A stretch of 64,000 nt of DNA from Prostheceraeus crozeri (taxonomy: Eukaryota > Platyhelminthes > Polycladida > Euryleptidae). The notes beneath the pieces were generated by a model that worked only from the letters and a program-made list of their open reading frames with translations, did not search any database and was not told the origin of the DNA. Position numbers and translations under genes: made by a program. Location of the stretch: NCBI GenBank assembly GCA_907163375.1, contig CAJQUW010008680.1, positions 186,001-250,000 of the forward strand, given 5' to 3'. The first letter of the stretch is position 1; the number at the start of each line of letters is the position of its first letter. Shown here one piece after another: positions 47,957-59,495 of this stretch.

Positions 47957-48369
47957 CTGAAAGATGTAAAAATAATGTTACGGTAAGAGTAATCTACCAG
48001 TACAGTACATGGTATTGATGTCAAATGCGGAATATTGATTTTGCACATGCACCTACTTGTATAAAAACGAAGATGTTGCTTTCATATACGAGTATATGAA
48101 AGTCGCTTGATTTTATAATAAAAGACTTCCTGATGTATTGTGTTATGATTGGGAAACGCCTGCTCTATTACTGTTTAGCGATTGTTGTATAGGAATAGTG
48201 TTGTATATTGAATTAGTTGTGTCTTTAAATGATATTCTACAAGTTCTCATTGAAAGAGGGTGTGAACATACGATTATCACCCAGTTATCTCCCGAATTAA
48301 TATCGTTGATATAAGGTCCAAAAACGTATGGTCTGCACATTTATAATCGCATGTGTCAGTTTATCTTAC

Positions 48370-48449
48370 CTTATTGAAAACGAACATGAGATCCACTGAC
48401 TCATTAAATATGAGTGGAAGCATTACCAATCTGATGTTTCGTTTCATAT
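48370..48449 (-). CDS. Penultimate exon of the uncharacterised gene
   Basis: The 80-bp exon lies between a TTTTTTTCAG acceptor (AG 48451-48450) and a GTAAGA donor (48369-48364). Its first two bases complete a GAT codon with the upstream exon. It then encodes MKRNIRLVMLPLIFNESVDL and MFVFNK and ends in phase 0, matching the terminal exon. The LPLIFNE motif corresponds to a LP..L.E segment in the same putative family. Homology is moderate; splice evidence is strong. Confidence 0.72.
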
Positions 48450-49032
48450 CTGAAAAAAAATGATTCATTGTTAGTACGAGCTAGTATTCTGATAGAAAGA
48501 TCTACATACACATGAGTAAACGTCAAATGGAGTCCGTGAATGAAATATCCAAGTGCTGAATTGAATAATATATATTTATCATGAACTTAAGCATATATAT
48601 GCACAACCATGAACCTCAAAATAATGGTAATGATGATCTGACTTTATAAATAATTATCTCATCAAACATTGTTAGGATATAATGGTTGACATTTGATAAT
48701 ATTTTTGGTTGACTTTTGATAATTTTGAAATATTGAAGTTAAAAATTCATCGTGACTTGCGCGACAAAGATTTTTACGGACTCCTCTCCTACTTATCTTT
48801 AACGTCACTGTAACCTCAGAAGGCGTAGGACAACGAAGGCCAGTCAAGTTTTTAAGAATTTAATTTCCAGTCCGTAAAATCCTTCATTGAGAGAATCCTA
48901 AAAACGACTGAAATTAGTACGAGCACGAGTACGAGGAGGTTCATTTCATGAACTCACAATTGAATTATTATGAAGTATAATCCTATTTCAATTTTTCCAT
49001 TATTGATAACATTAAAAAAGTAAAACACTGAC

Positions 49033-49204
49033 CTTCAGTTTGTTCGATATCTGAGGGAATCTTGCTCATATATTCCTCAAACTGACGCTGTAAAGGTCTC
49101 TTCAGTTCAATCAATTCCACCACTTTATGCTGCATCTTCTGTAGTATCAATGAAACTTTTGCGTCGATATCTACGCCGGTTATTGACTTAGCAGCAGCGA
49201 GAAA
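49033..49204 (-). CDS. Antepenultimate exon of the uncharacterised gene
   Basis: The 172-bp exon lies between a TTTTTTACAG acceptor (AG 49206-49205) and a GTCAGT donor (from 49032). It starts in phase 0, leaves one base, and encodes AAAKSITGVDIDAKVSLILQ, then KMQHKVVELIELKRPLQRQ, then FEEYMSKIPSDIEQTE. The segment is amphipathic and helical and could form a coiled coil. Upstream exons must lie between here and 53879 but were not securely found. A 31-bp candidate first exon (ATG at 52680, donor after 52650) and a segment at 51511-51426 with a good donor exist, but their phases do not connect, so they are not annotated. Confidence 0.7.
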
Positions 49205-50376
49205 CTGTAAAAAATAATACGGGAAATATACATCCAACATCATTGAAATGATAGAACAGAGCATAACATAAAACTTAATCTTATTTTAAGATTTCTCATA
49301 TACAGAATGTTTACATAACATGCACATTCATTTTGATATGTGTACATTTACTTGAGCATGAATTGTTCATCATCTGATTTAATTCTACACTTAGTCACTA
49401 TCATTCTAAGAAATTTCCTAAATATACTGTCAAATTAGTCTAACTCTTTTGTATTCAAAGCAGATAATGATATAGTAATTCGAAAATTACTATTGATTTA
49501 TTTCATACTTATTTACTCTAATTAAATGGTTTCTCATTAGCTCTTATTACTCTAATCCCATGATATCAAATCATTTGATTTTAAATTATCATAATACATG
49601 TCTGTACACGACATACTACACCATGTTATAACACTAACTTTATATAATCTAAATTTGAATCTAAATCTGAATTTATATTTCTAAATTCATTCCACAACAG
49701 GTGTACATCAGCTTGTCATGATTTCCTGAGATGATCCACAAAGTTTTTGGGTTCAACATACACGTATGACTCGCAGAATATATTACAAATCATTTCAAAC
49801 TCATGTGCAATCAATCCTGAAGTTACTAAGCATTAGAATATGTAGTCTTATTCACTATATCTAATGATATCTAATGATACCTGACTGAAACACTATATTA
49901 TTTTAATCCTATTTACTAACAATCGATGTTATCATTTACATGCATATGTTCTTTCCAATATTCATTACATGCATTCGATAATGAGCATACAGCAATTAGA
50001 TATCATTGATCATTTTCATTCGAAAATCCAACATTTACGCAAAATCATTTGAACTTTCCCCCATGAACAATCATCGCATGATGTATACAAGCGCATTCAC
50101 TAGTTTTGAATTAAATATTATTTGTATTGTATTAGAATATCATTAGGCATACATTAGGCCAACAAATATCAATTAATCAAAACCGAATACTGAATTGATA
50201 ACGCTAGACAATCAAAATATTCTTAACAACTTCACAGGTTATCCAACCAGATCTGTTAAATAACACAAGACAGAACTTTGATAGAAATATTACTTATTAT
50301 TAAATTGTATAATATTACATATATTATATATTATCATATTATATCAGATTATAAACCAATGATATATTATCAACAT

Positions 50377-50680
50377 GGAATGCCCAATAATACCTGTGAC
50401 TCTTAAATGATTATCATATTTGACTCTTCAGACTGACCGTTAAGGTACTACATGTATATCAGTTATTCAAGATATCCATCGCAAAGTACTATACTGTTTT
50501 GATCGAATTTATTTTGAAATAAATATGAGAAAGTCCAAAACCTAAGGTAACACGCTTATCAGATACATACAAGTTTACATTGATGTTATTAATGCTCCGG
50601 AACGATAACGACCGATTGACAATATATATTCAGAAAATTTCCAAACTTAACTCTTAACTTACAATCATTTGCTATCATTT
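50377..50680 (+). repeat. Internal direct duplication, copy 1 (partner 52058-52315)
   Basis: ACATGGAATGCCCAATAATACC, AAATATGAGAAAGTCCAAAAC and CCGGAACGATAACGAC recur in order 1,682 bp downstream, where about 40 bp are deleted. Lies inside the 7-kb element between or within introns of its gene. Confidence 0.8.
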
Positions 50681-52057
50681 GCATGATAGGCATAGTAACA
50701 ATTCAACAAGAATGCGATTTAGTGCCACTATCTGCAGTACTATAGAACTTACGACCAATGTTTAGTTTTCAAAATCAGACAGATAGCAGTCACTGCTAAA
50801 TTCTGAGCGTCATAGCGAGCTGATATGAGCGAAAGGCCGTTGCGTAGCTCTAGCTCAAAAAATACGCGACTCATCTTTCTGTCTTTTCATCCAACGAAAA
50901 CCATTGAATGACAGTCATAAGTCCGAAAAAGCTAGGTTTAAGTCAGCTAATAATAACAGACTGCAGAACAATATCACGCTTTTTAAAAATTGATCCTGGA
51001 GACAAAGACTGAAAAGTTAGTTATGCAGAGCTATCAACTACTGTAGATGTATGTGGTCTAAAACAACTTGCAAGTGTATTATACTTAGGCCAAAATATCA
51101 ATTAATTACAATTTAAATAACTATATCAAACTATAATGTCATTATAACATCGTTGATAAAGCAGGAGAAGGCAATTGGCGCAAGTTTGCCTGCTTTATCT
51201 TCATTGTTGCGAATGAAGAATCAAAACGGCAACAATCGTTTAATAAAATTTAAAAAACGAATTGGTTAGTTAATAATTGTAGTCGTTCTACAGCGTCGGC
51301 GACGGTTTCCAGTTATATACTCGCTATCATCCAACAAACGAATTTCCGAAATAATCCTGTTAACTCAGAAGTTTGTCCGTTATCAGCGATATACTAGTAA
51401 AAACAGAATGTGAACGATCAGTTCTTACTCAGATATCCAGTAGGCAAGGGAGCTTATCAAGAAACAATCATGAACAATTTTCAACAAATTTGAAGTATTT
51501 GGCATGAATGTCTGAATTCTTGAAAGACTTAACATTTTTTGGGAATAGAATGTGGAATACAGTGATAAAAATTTGAGCAATAGTAACCATCTGGCAACCC
51601 AGGGAATAATCATAAATAGATAATATGCATACGGGCTAAAAATAAATTTAGCTAAAAATGGCTTCAAGCAAAACTGCACGGATTTGTTTGATAAAATGTT
51701 TACCATTATCTCGACCTATAAAAACCGTCTTAAGTGTCTTATCATGCTGCTATACCAATTCAAATATAACTAGAATTAATTTGTTGTACGGCCATAAACC
51801 CCACGTTGATTTGGCCGGTTTCAGAGATCAGCTCATTGGTATCAAGCAAAATTGTGTGATTTACATTCTTGTGCATTTACAAACGTATGACCTTAGATCT
51901 TATATTCAACACGTAATCAACATAAAATTGATTAGAATCGTACGTTAATGAGATGATCTACCTACAAGTTTGTAAGCCACCGGTATAAATAAGGTATCTA
52001 AGAATGTAAGCATATACTGTATCTAAGTTATCATGGTCTACTTGATGGAATGTCTAC

Positions 52058-52315
52058 TGACATGGAATGCCCAATAATACCTGTAACTCTTTAATGATTA
52101 TCACATTTGACTCGCTAGACAGACCTTAATTACATGTATATCAGTTATTCAAAATATCTATTGCAAAATACTGTATTGTTTTGATCGCATCTATTTTGAA
52201 ATAAATATGAGAAAGTCCAAAACTTAAGATAACACGCTCCGGAACGATAACGACTGATTTACAATATAAATTCAGAAAATTTCCAAACTTAACTCTTAAC
52301 TTTCAAAATTTCAAA
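52058..52315 (+). repeat. Internal direct duplication, copy 2
   Basis: Partner of 50377-50680, same orientation, with scattered substitutions and one deletion. Confidence 0.8.
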
Positions 52316-53742
52316 AATTGCTAACATATAGCAACATCTAATTTATTATTCTGATGATAGAATCATTCCGTAAATCTAGGCTAATCTTTGGTAACTCTTC
52401 ACAAGAATTCAGTGAATCTCAAAATGATGCACCACTGATAACAAGCAATTTGATTAAATTGTTAATTTTGATATGATGAAATTTTCTATGTAAAAGTATT
52501 GAAATAATAAAGTATACTCTTCTGTAAAATAATTTTATGTCTGTACGACGATAAGAAGATAGAAACACTGTAATAATCCGCAAATGTACACGACAACACT
52601 TTCAGCGGAGACCAGCTGTGAATGAAATAAAAGTGAAAATGAAACTTACCTCTCGTACGGCATGGGGAATACGACGTCATTTCATTGTAGATCCTGGAAC
52701 AATCTTCACTGATAGAAACTAGTGATTGAGTTGCAACGTATTTAGAACTTTGTAAGTAATTGAAATAGTTTGTACATTTTTTGATGTAAAAACTAATTTC
52801 AATTGTTGTTTTCTTCAAATTCAAAACGGATGACGTCATTCCTCCCCAACTGAACTGGGAAATATTTCCCTCAAAGTTCAAGGGTCAGGGAAGAAGAAGT
52901 TCAGCAGGCCACATGTGTTTCTCAATGCGAGCGGCGAGTGATGTTATTTCCCAGTCTGAATATATGCCATGATGTTTCCGCACAGCATGTTGTCCACATG
53001 ATTCATTCATGATTCTTATCCAAGGATGTGTGGAGTTCAATCAGTGCTTATAATCGCTGTTACTCTCGCCGAACTTAGTATTTCACCTGTGCGGTGCCAT
53101 TAGATGATGTAATGTTCTTTTCTTTCCTCGAGTTCTTATCTCATTCTCATCCGTTTCTTACTCCTGTGGGTTTCCAACTTGTTTAATTTATAGAATGAAA
53201 TAATATGAAGTAGCAAGTACTAACACTAGACAGTGTCCAACAGCTTCTGATGCTGTCTGTTATTATTATTGTCTATTATTGCCGTATTTTCCACACAGAA
53301 GCCCACGGACTTTTACTTGGCACTACCTAAATCACAATTTAAGTTATTAATTTAATACAATTTTATTTCATCAATTAATGTATGCAATTGAAATACAATT
53401 TGCCCAATTAGGCTAACCCCAATTATCTACATAGTATACAAACTTGTGTATCGTTGGTTAAAATTCTATTTGAGGAAAATTAAGCTAATTAATATCCTAC
53501 AACAAAACGTGAACCAGTCATGAAATCTATTGAAATTTAATGTAAAATCTTAATTATAGAACAATAAATGAGCAAGTCATTCGATACACTAGATCATTGA
53601 GATGTTTCAGAAAATGATAATCAACACATAATTTAGTGACAATAATATAATAAGACACTGATCATTTTTCAGATCAGTGCGGTTTGAAATTAGTAAAATC
53701 ACTCTTGCTGCATTCTAGCTTTTATGGGAAGAATTGTCCAAG

Positions 53743-53865
53743 AAAACCAATTGACTTCCTTAAAAACCAATTTGGTTTTGTAGAAAACCAATTGACTTTC
53801 CCAAAAACCAATTTGGTTTTCCAGAAATCCACCTGGTTTTCTGGAAAACCAATTGAAAACCAATT
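53743..53865. repeat. Right subterminal array of AAAACCAA / TTGGTTTT motifs
   Basis: Regularly spaced AAAACCAATTGAC and AACCAATTTGGTTTT units lead into the terminal ATTTTTTTTAGAGTGTA at 53863-53879. Confidence 0.78.
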
Positions 53866-53887
53866 TTTTTTAGAGTGTAGACATTAC

Positions 53888-54539
53888 CAATGGTCGTGAT
53901 AATTTCCCCTTACGCCAGTTTATGATTCTAGATCAGAGGAAATTACATGAAACACTATTGATTATGAAATTTCAATTTACGTCGCTGTCTCGAATCGACT
54001 ACAACTGCTAAGCAAAAACACAGAGCGCTCTCGAATGAGGCGAACGAGTAGCATTAAGAATTTTCAATATGCCGGTGAGTGGAATTCGTCATTATAATTT
54101 TGAACTTTGACTGTGGGGTGACCGATTGTGTGTCATCCGACGAAGCTCAAAGCTTAAAATTGTTTATGAAAAATCATGCATGGCGGACAATATGCATGTA
54201 CTCGTGTGCATTGTTCTTCCTTGCTGTCTTAAAATCGATGAACTCATTATACAATTGGTGGCCTGGTCACTCAGTTTTTCTCTTTGTCCCTTTGACTCGG
54301 TTCAACCGTTGATAAGCGTATAAGATTGGTTGATAAATTTAGAGACTAGAGAGTATACTAATATCCCGCTACACATGAAGGACGTTTTCAAAGAAAATGT
54401 TGTATATCGGGCCGAAGCGCTGATGGGAAATTAGGAGATGTGCTCTTCACCTAATGATTTCAGTGATCAACTTCGTCTGTTTTCTTTTGAAAACCGTGAA
54501 TTTCTTTATTGTAATCAAATAATGATACTTGACGGCTGA
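53888..54539. other. Intronic stretch, nothing recognised
   Basis: No exon with family support. Overlapping 65-77-codon frames at 54079-54323 have no context. Confidence 0.45.
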
Positions 54540-55168
54540 GATGTCATGTTTTTAATTCAATTTTCAGCAGCATGATTTCATGATTCACAAGGCGTCATTT
54601 CTTGAATCTGAATAGTAATGTAGACCCATTTACATCTATTAAAGTTAATTATGATCAATTTCTTTAATTGTGATGTTTTGCTCTTTCTGTGATAGGTAAA
54701 GTTTGTGATATGATCACGTTCAAGAAAATAATCTTATTATAGTAAGGCTGAGCTTTAAGGTAATGGCAACCCATCGAATTGGTAATTTAACGAACTATAT
54801 TACCTCTCCAAGGTTGTCATGACATGGAGGATTTGTAAATTACTTTTCTTTCTTCTGTATTGCTGTCATTATCAGTCAAATTCGTGTGCATTTTTCCAGA
54901 AGTGCAAAAATTTACATATCTCACATGTGGCAGTGGGTCTCAACTCAAGTTCATTTAATGAAATCTAAACTGTATACACATTGGGGATTTAATAAATGCT
55001 GAGTTGCTACTCTACCTAATATATTTTGAATGTAATTGGAAAGATCCAATATTGAAAGATGGCTCAATACAAATCATCTTTCAATATTGGCTCTTTCCAA
55101 TTACATTCAAAGCATGAAAAAAAGCCAATACAATATATTCAAAACTACCTAATATATTTGCTCTATGG
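54540..55168 (+). repeat. Dispersed repeat family R1, copy D, interrupted
   Basis: Matches the 3' 500 bp of copies B and C, ending CTCTATGG at 55161-55168. A 118-bp hairpin insertion splits its terminal block. Confidence 0.75.
55027..55144. mobile_element. 118-bp hairpin insertion with 15-bp target duplication
   Basis: CTACCTAATATATTT at 55012-55026 is repeated at 55145-55159. The other R1 copies have this site only once, so the 118 bp between are an insertion. It folds into a 37-bp stem (55025-55061 with 55075-55111, one mismatch) with a 13-nt loop, followed by a short A-rich tail. Confidence 0.8.
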
Positions 55169-55169
55169 A

Positions 55170-58100
55170 ACAAACAAAATTAATTGTTTCAGACAGCTCT
55201 GGCTAACAAAGCCCTTGCATTAGACCCAGCAAGAGAGATGCCAAGCTAATCTCTGCAAATGGCAATGTGGCGTGCATTTAATTGAAAGGTTTTTTATTGT
55301 CATCCTTTGAAGTGCCACTATCGTTTCATCTCTCCACTCACCGTACGCTGTCACAGCTTAACGTTTGAATGAAAATCGTTGTTTCAAATGTTAAATGACA
55401 GAGCAACTTATAATAATTAACATAAAGCAGCATTTCTATTGATGAAAGTAATTATCAAAAACCTTGCTGCTAAATTATTAGTTTGCCTAATTTTTCGCCG
55501 GCATTATGGCATGTTCAGAGATAAACGATTGAATTTGAACAGTGAATCGAGCAGTTAACATAATTCGAACACTAAATTTTTAGCAGCCTTAAGACACTGC
55601 GCTTCATGCAACAAGGACTCATTGGTGCAACTGAAAATGGTCAAAACTGACTAATTATACCTTGATCGGTGGAATAATCTGAAAGACCGCACAATCGGCC
55701 ACTCTGCATTTATTTATCCCTGCTTTGCCCGACGACAGATAATCGCAAAAGATTGCACCGAGCCAATTCGACGGGGCATTGAAAGACTATCAATACTATG
55801 TGCTTCTCTGCCAAATGATTCATAGCTTTATTATACAAAACGCCGCAAGTCATGAGAAATAAAATTGAGTTTTATTTGTTATTGACGTATTAGCGAGGCG
55901 ATGATTACATAGAAACAGGCATGACAGGGAAACGTGCTTTACGCATAAGTGGGGTTGCGTCACGGACTCACTTGCAATTTCTCTGTGGACTACATTTGGC
56001 TGAGTAATAATGTACTATGATATATTATAATTTTATCGTGAGCACATTGATGATCGATTGTCAGTAATTTTGATATCTTGAATCGCAGTCATTTTGAATT
56101 AGATGAAATCATGATAAATGGCAAATGAAGTTACTACGTTATATTTCACACTAGTGGAAAAGGGCAAATAGAATTGTTCTCGATTTGCATTCAGTTGGTA
56201 GTAATTCATTCAGGTTCAGATTCATCGCAGGTGTAGAAATTGAAAGAGTTGAATCTCTAGGCTGGATTTCATTAAGGTGAGTGCGCAATGATAATGCTTT
56301 TCACTGGAACAAGCAAAATGACATGATAGATTTACTTCCAACGGTTCATATATTGTGAACACAGTTTAATGAACTGAACAGATCACAGACAGCTGACAAT
56401 ACAAAGCTGAAATTGTTCTTATTTGAGCAGATCAATGAATATTAGCTTTGTCCTACAAAAAGGAGAAGCTCAGTTCAATAGCCGTTGAGATTTCATAAAT
56501 CCTCGATGTGAATTTCCAAAAAATGTCTCTACAGAACTGCCAATCTTTCGTCATTTGGCTGAAATCGGAAGTTCTGTAATGTTGACAAGACACATTGGCA
56601 GGCTTAAAAGTCAGTTAATCAGAGCACTATTAGTTGGAAATATCGTGATGGAAATCATACGATTTCGATGATACGATGATACGACAAATCATACGAAGGG
56701 ATACATTCCACCTGTGTTCTTGGGTCGATCACAGAAATGCGACTTTTTGTATTATTTTAATTAGTGACTAGAATGAATAATAGAAGTTTGTTGTTGATGA
56801 TTTCAGCCGATCATTCAGGTGCCGATCTAGGTCAATGTTGAATCCAAGATCTTGAATCCAATTGCTGAAACATGCAACGGTTCCTAGATTCTTTCCGGAA
56901 GGCGATTTATTGTAAGCTACTTGATCAAAATGATTTTACATATAAAGAGCAATGAAGCGTTAACGTTTATAAATTGCGCTGATCAGCTGACGATACGTGA
57001 CCATTTTCGGTCACTGGAAACCGCCATCATGTCACTGGGTACCGTTGTCATGACAACACATGTCCAGGCATACTATTGCTTTCATTGTCCATAGCCGTTC
57101 TAGTCCCTGATATCACAGTGTCGGATTTCTATGGAGTCAACAACGCACACAAAAACTTGCAAGGATCTCATAAGTACGCTTTCACACGCCCAAACTGGAA
57201 AGCAGGCGCGTAGAGTAAGAAGACCACATACAAAATTGCACATGCACCATTGTACAAGCAGCATTCATTGTACACGGTACATGTGTTAATACTTTAACTG
57301 GGTCTGTCTCTTTCCCTTAAACATTAAGTTTTTTTTGCTCAAATTTAATTTCAATCCAAACTTCATTGCACAAAGTTTTATTGAACACTCATTCTTAACA
57401 AAGACTCAAAAAATCTCCAAAAAATATAAAATAAAAAGCAAAATCTCTGAAAGGTGCATATGATTTCACTAAATCTGCAATGTGTTATAAAATGTATAAC
57501 ATAGTATATACGTATAATATGTATAGCTTAACGAAGATTGTGCTTGTACACGTGGATAAACAAGGTAGAGTGACTGATATTCAAGTGACCTGACACCTTC
57601 TTTCCAGAAAATCATTCCCCAATAGGTTTCAAAACCCTATGGGAATAATCCAACGGATGACGGGAGCTTGGCAAGGCCGCTCATTTCAAGGAAACGGACC
57701 ATTTGTCACTGTCTGCGTTCGCGTTATGGAGGTGTCCGCTGACTGAAGGGTTTCTTGAATGATAATTCAGTCCGTGACTGAAAATATTGTCCGTAAATGG
57801 CAGTACTGAAGGGTCCACACATTCCAGGTTTTACTGTATACTGGTCCCCTGTATTCAGTCGAAAGGGCAGCCTTCCACACAAGCGCTGACAGATATGTTC
57901 ATGAGCTTAAACGCTCTTCTAAATTTGGCACGTATAAACGTAAGGAATATTTTTCGTGCTCATTTTCTACCCGGGCAAACACATACACACGAATCACACG
58001 AAGCGAAAGCATCCCTCATCATAACATGGAAATAATGCGGTCAGGTCAAACAATGCAACCAATAAAACACTAATTATGGATTATCTCGTGCTATACAATA

Positions 58101-58240
58101 AATAAATCAAAAAATTAATTAAGAACGTAAAATTAATTAAGACGAAGAGACGACATGTCTAATTCTGTGTGTATAGCAGTAAAGCACGTTTAGTCAGCAC
58201 AATCGATGCGATTCCTAAATCTATCGGCATCTAAATCTAG
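55170..58240. other. Intronic stretch, nothing recognised
   Basis: No exon or repeat boundary was identified in 3 kb. Still within intron 3 of LOXL gene 2. Confidence 0.45.
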
Positions 58241-58244
58241 GACT

Positions 58245-58640
58245 CCACTTAAACACACTTCTTGAGCAGCCACTTCAACACTAAACACGCCAAATTATGC
58301 GAGGTTTCAGTGACTGTTAACAACCGGATCACACAGCAAAGACACAGAGACGATCTCAAGTTCTACAAAGAAGTTTGTGACCGCACTTTCGTGCGCCTGC
58401 CATATTTTTTTTGATGATCGGAGGGACCAACATTTTCGAGAAATCTTTGGCCCAATGATCTGAATTCTTCAAATCTAAAAGAATCGTTGCGGTCTGAGCA
58501 TTTGAAGGAATGCACAGCAATCCTCAAGTGACGTACGGCTATCTTTCATATCTCTGTAAGGCATTAAATTTTCTTTTTGCCTTTTTTGTAAATTCCAGCA
58601 TGTACCACCGTTTTGAATCAGTTTGCACTTCTAGCAAGGT
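58245..58640 (+). repeat. R2-family protein-coding repeat, copy 3
   Basis: Inverted relative to copies 1 and 2. The plus strand shows KHAKLCEVSVTV, then ITQQRHRDDLKFYKEVC and DRTFVRL, later SNLKESLRSEH and FALLAR, interrupted by stops and frame changes. The coding sense of all copies agrees once orientation is considered. Confidence 0.65.
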
Positions 58641-58644
58641 AAAA

Positions 58645-59374
58645 AAAGTAGATTGATTTTATTGTCTTGATCTCTTAAAGATTACTTAATTTAGTCAACA
58701 CAACCAAGCTGTTATTTTACAGCATCAATTCGACCGTTGGACGCATTAGTAAAAGCCTCGAAAACTCTCGGGTGTTGATTTTCAATAAACATTCCTTGGC
58801 GACAAGGTGTATTACTAATATGAATTAAATAAATAAACTTTCATAACTTCAGCTGTCGCACACAGCGTCGCTTTTCGTTGTGCCTCGACGTTGCTTGAGC
58901 ATGTAGAAAATCCCTTTCACCTACCCAAATTCTTGGAGAAATTGATAATTCTCATTTGGTTTCAATTGACTTGACAAAGTTGCAATTTTGAATAACGCGA
59001 TTGTGAAATAGCGTTCAAAGTCAAAGAATAGTTTCCTATGCTGAACCCGAATGTACTTGCACTGTGTTCTATATCATAGTCAGATTCATTCAAGAGAATT
59101 TTCCGATATTTATATAACAAAAAAAGTTAAATGAAAATGTGATGTCCTGAATTATTATTTCATGAATAAACAGATTCTAATGCATGTTTACGGTATAACT
59201 AATAGGGAAATATGGAAGATATATCAATAGGACAAATATGTCCGATAATTTGTTTGAATTATTGCCTTAGCTCAAGTCAAGAAATAAGAAAAGTATCATC
59301 CCAATGAAAATAATTTTTATGCGTCATCTGCGGCATTTCAATAATAATGTTACCAAATTTTGTCATTCTTTCAG
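58645..59374. other. End of intron 3, nothing recognised
   Basis: AT-rich; ends in the TTCTTTCAG acceptor of LOX exon 4. Confidence 0.5.
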
Positions 59375-59495
59375 AGGATCGGTATTATAGTCAACGTATT
59401 CTCCTGAGGTTTACATCCATCATCAAAAATGTTGGAACAGCGCCGTTTCTTCCGTTGCTCGAGAAACATCAATGGCGGTACCATGCCTGTCATCA
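59375..59495 (+). CDS. LOXL-type gene 2, exon 4: copper-binding region of LOX domain
   Basis: The acceptor is TTCTTTCAG and the donor GTGAGT. Two bases (AG) complete a Glu codon with exon 3. It then encodes SQRILLRFTSIIKNVGTAP, then FLPLLEKHQWRYHACH. This aligns with human LOX VLLRFPQRVKNQGTSDFLP...WHSCHQHYH. The final His (codon 59491-59493) corresponds to the first of the three copper-ligand histidines. The split codon CA_ that follows would be the Q (or H) before the next two ligands, which must be in the next exon, not found before 64000. So the gene continues rightward. The SRCR to LOX junction and all four phases are consistent with one transcript over more than 28 kb. Confidence 0.93.

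Larger units (their letters stand above)
46903..53879 (-). mobile_element. 6,977-bp transposon-like unit carrying a multi-exon gene
   Basis: Inverted ends TACACTCTAAAAAAAAT begin at 46903 and end at 53879. Just inside each end are arrays of AAAACCAA and TTGGTTTT motifs (46921-47285 and 53743-53865). The flanking duplication is GACATTAC: at 53880-53887 on the right, and at 46138-46145 on the left, where it is separated from the end only by the later TA-target MITE. An 8-bp duplication is typical of hAT, P and a few other superfamilies; the ends do not let one choose. No transposase was recognised. The only recognisable gene is on the minus strand (exons at 49204-49033, 48449-48370, 47956-47687), fully inside and reading towards the left end. 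The unit sits antisense in intron 3 of LOXL gene 2. Confidence 0.82.

Noticed and set aside
51426-51511. Candidate exon of the nested minus-strand gene with a good GTAAGA donor
   Set aside because: It leaves two bases while the next known exon starts in phase 0, so it cannot join directly.
52650-52680. 31-bp candidate first exon of the nested minus-strand gene
   Set aside because: Good ATG and GTAAGT donor, but the phase does not connect to any recognised exon and no homology is visible.
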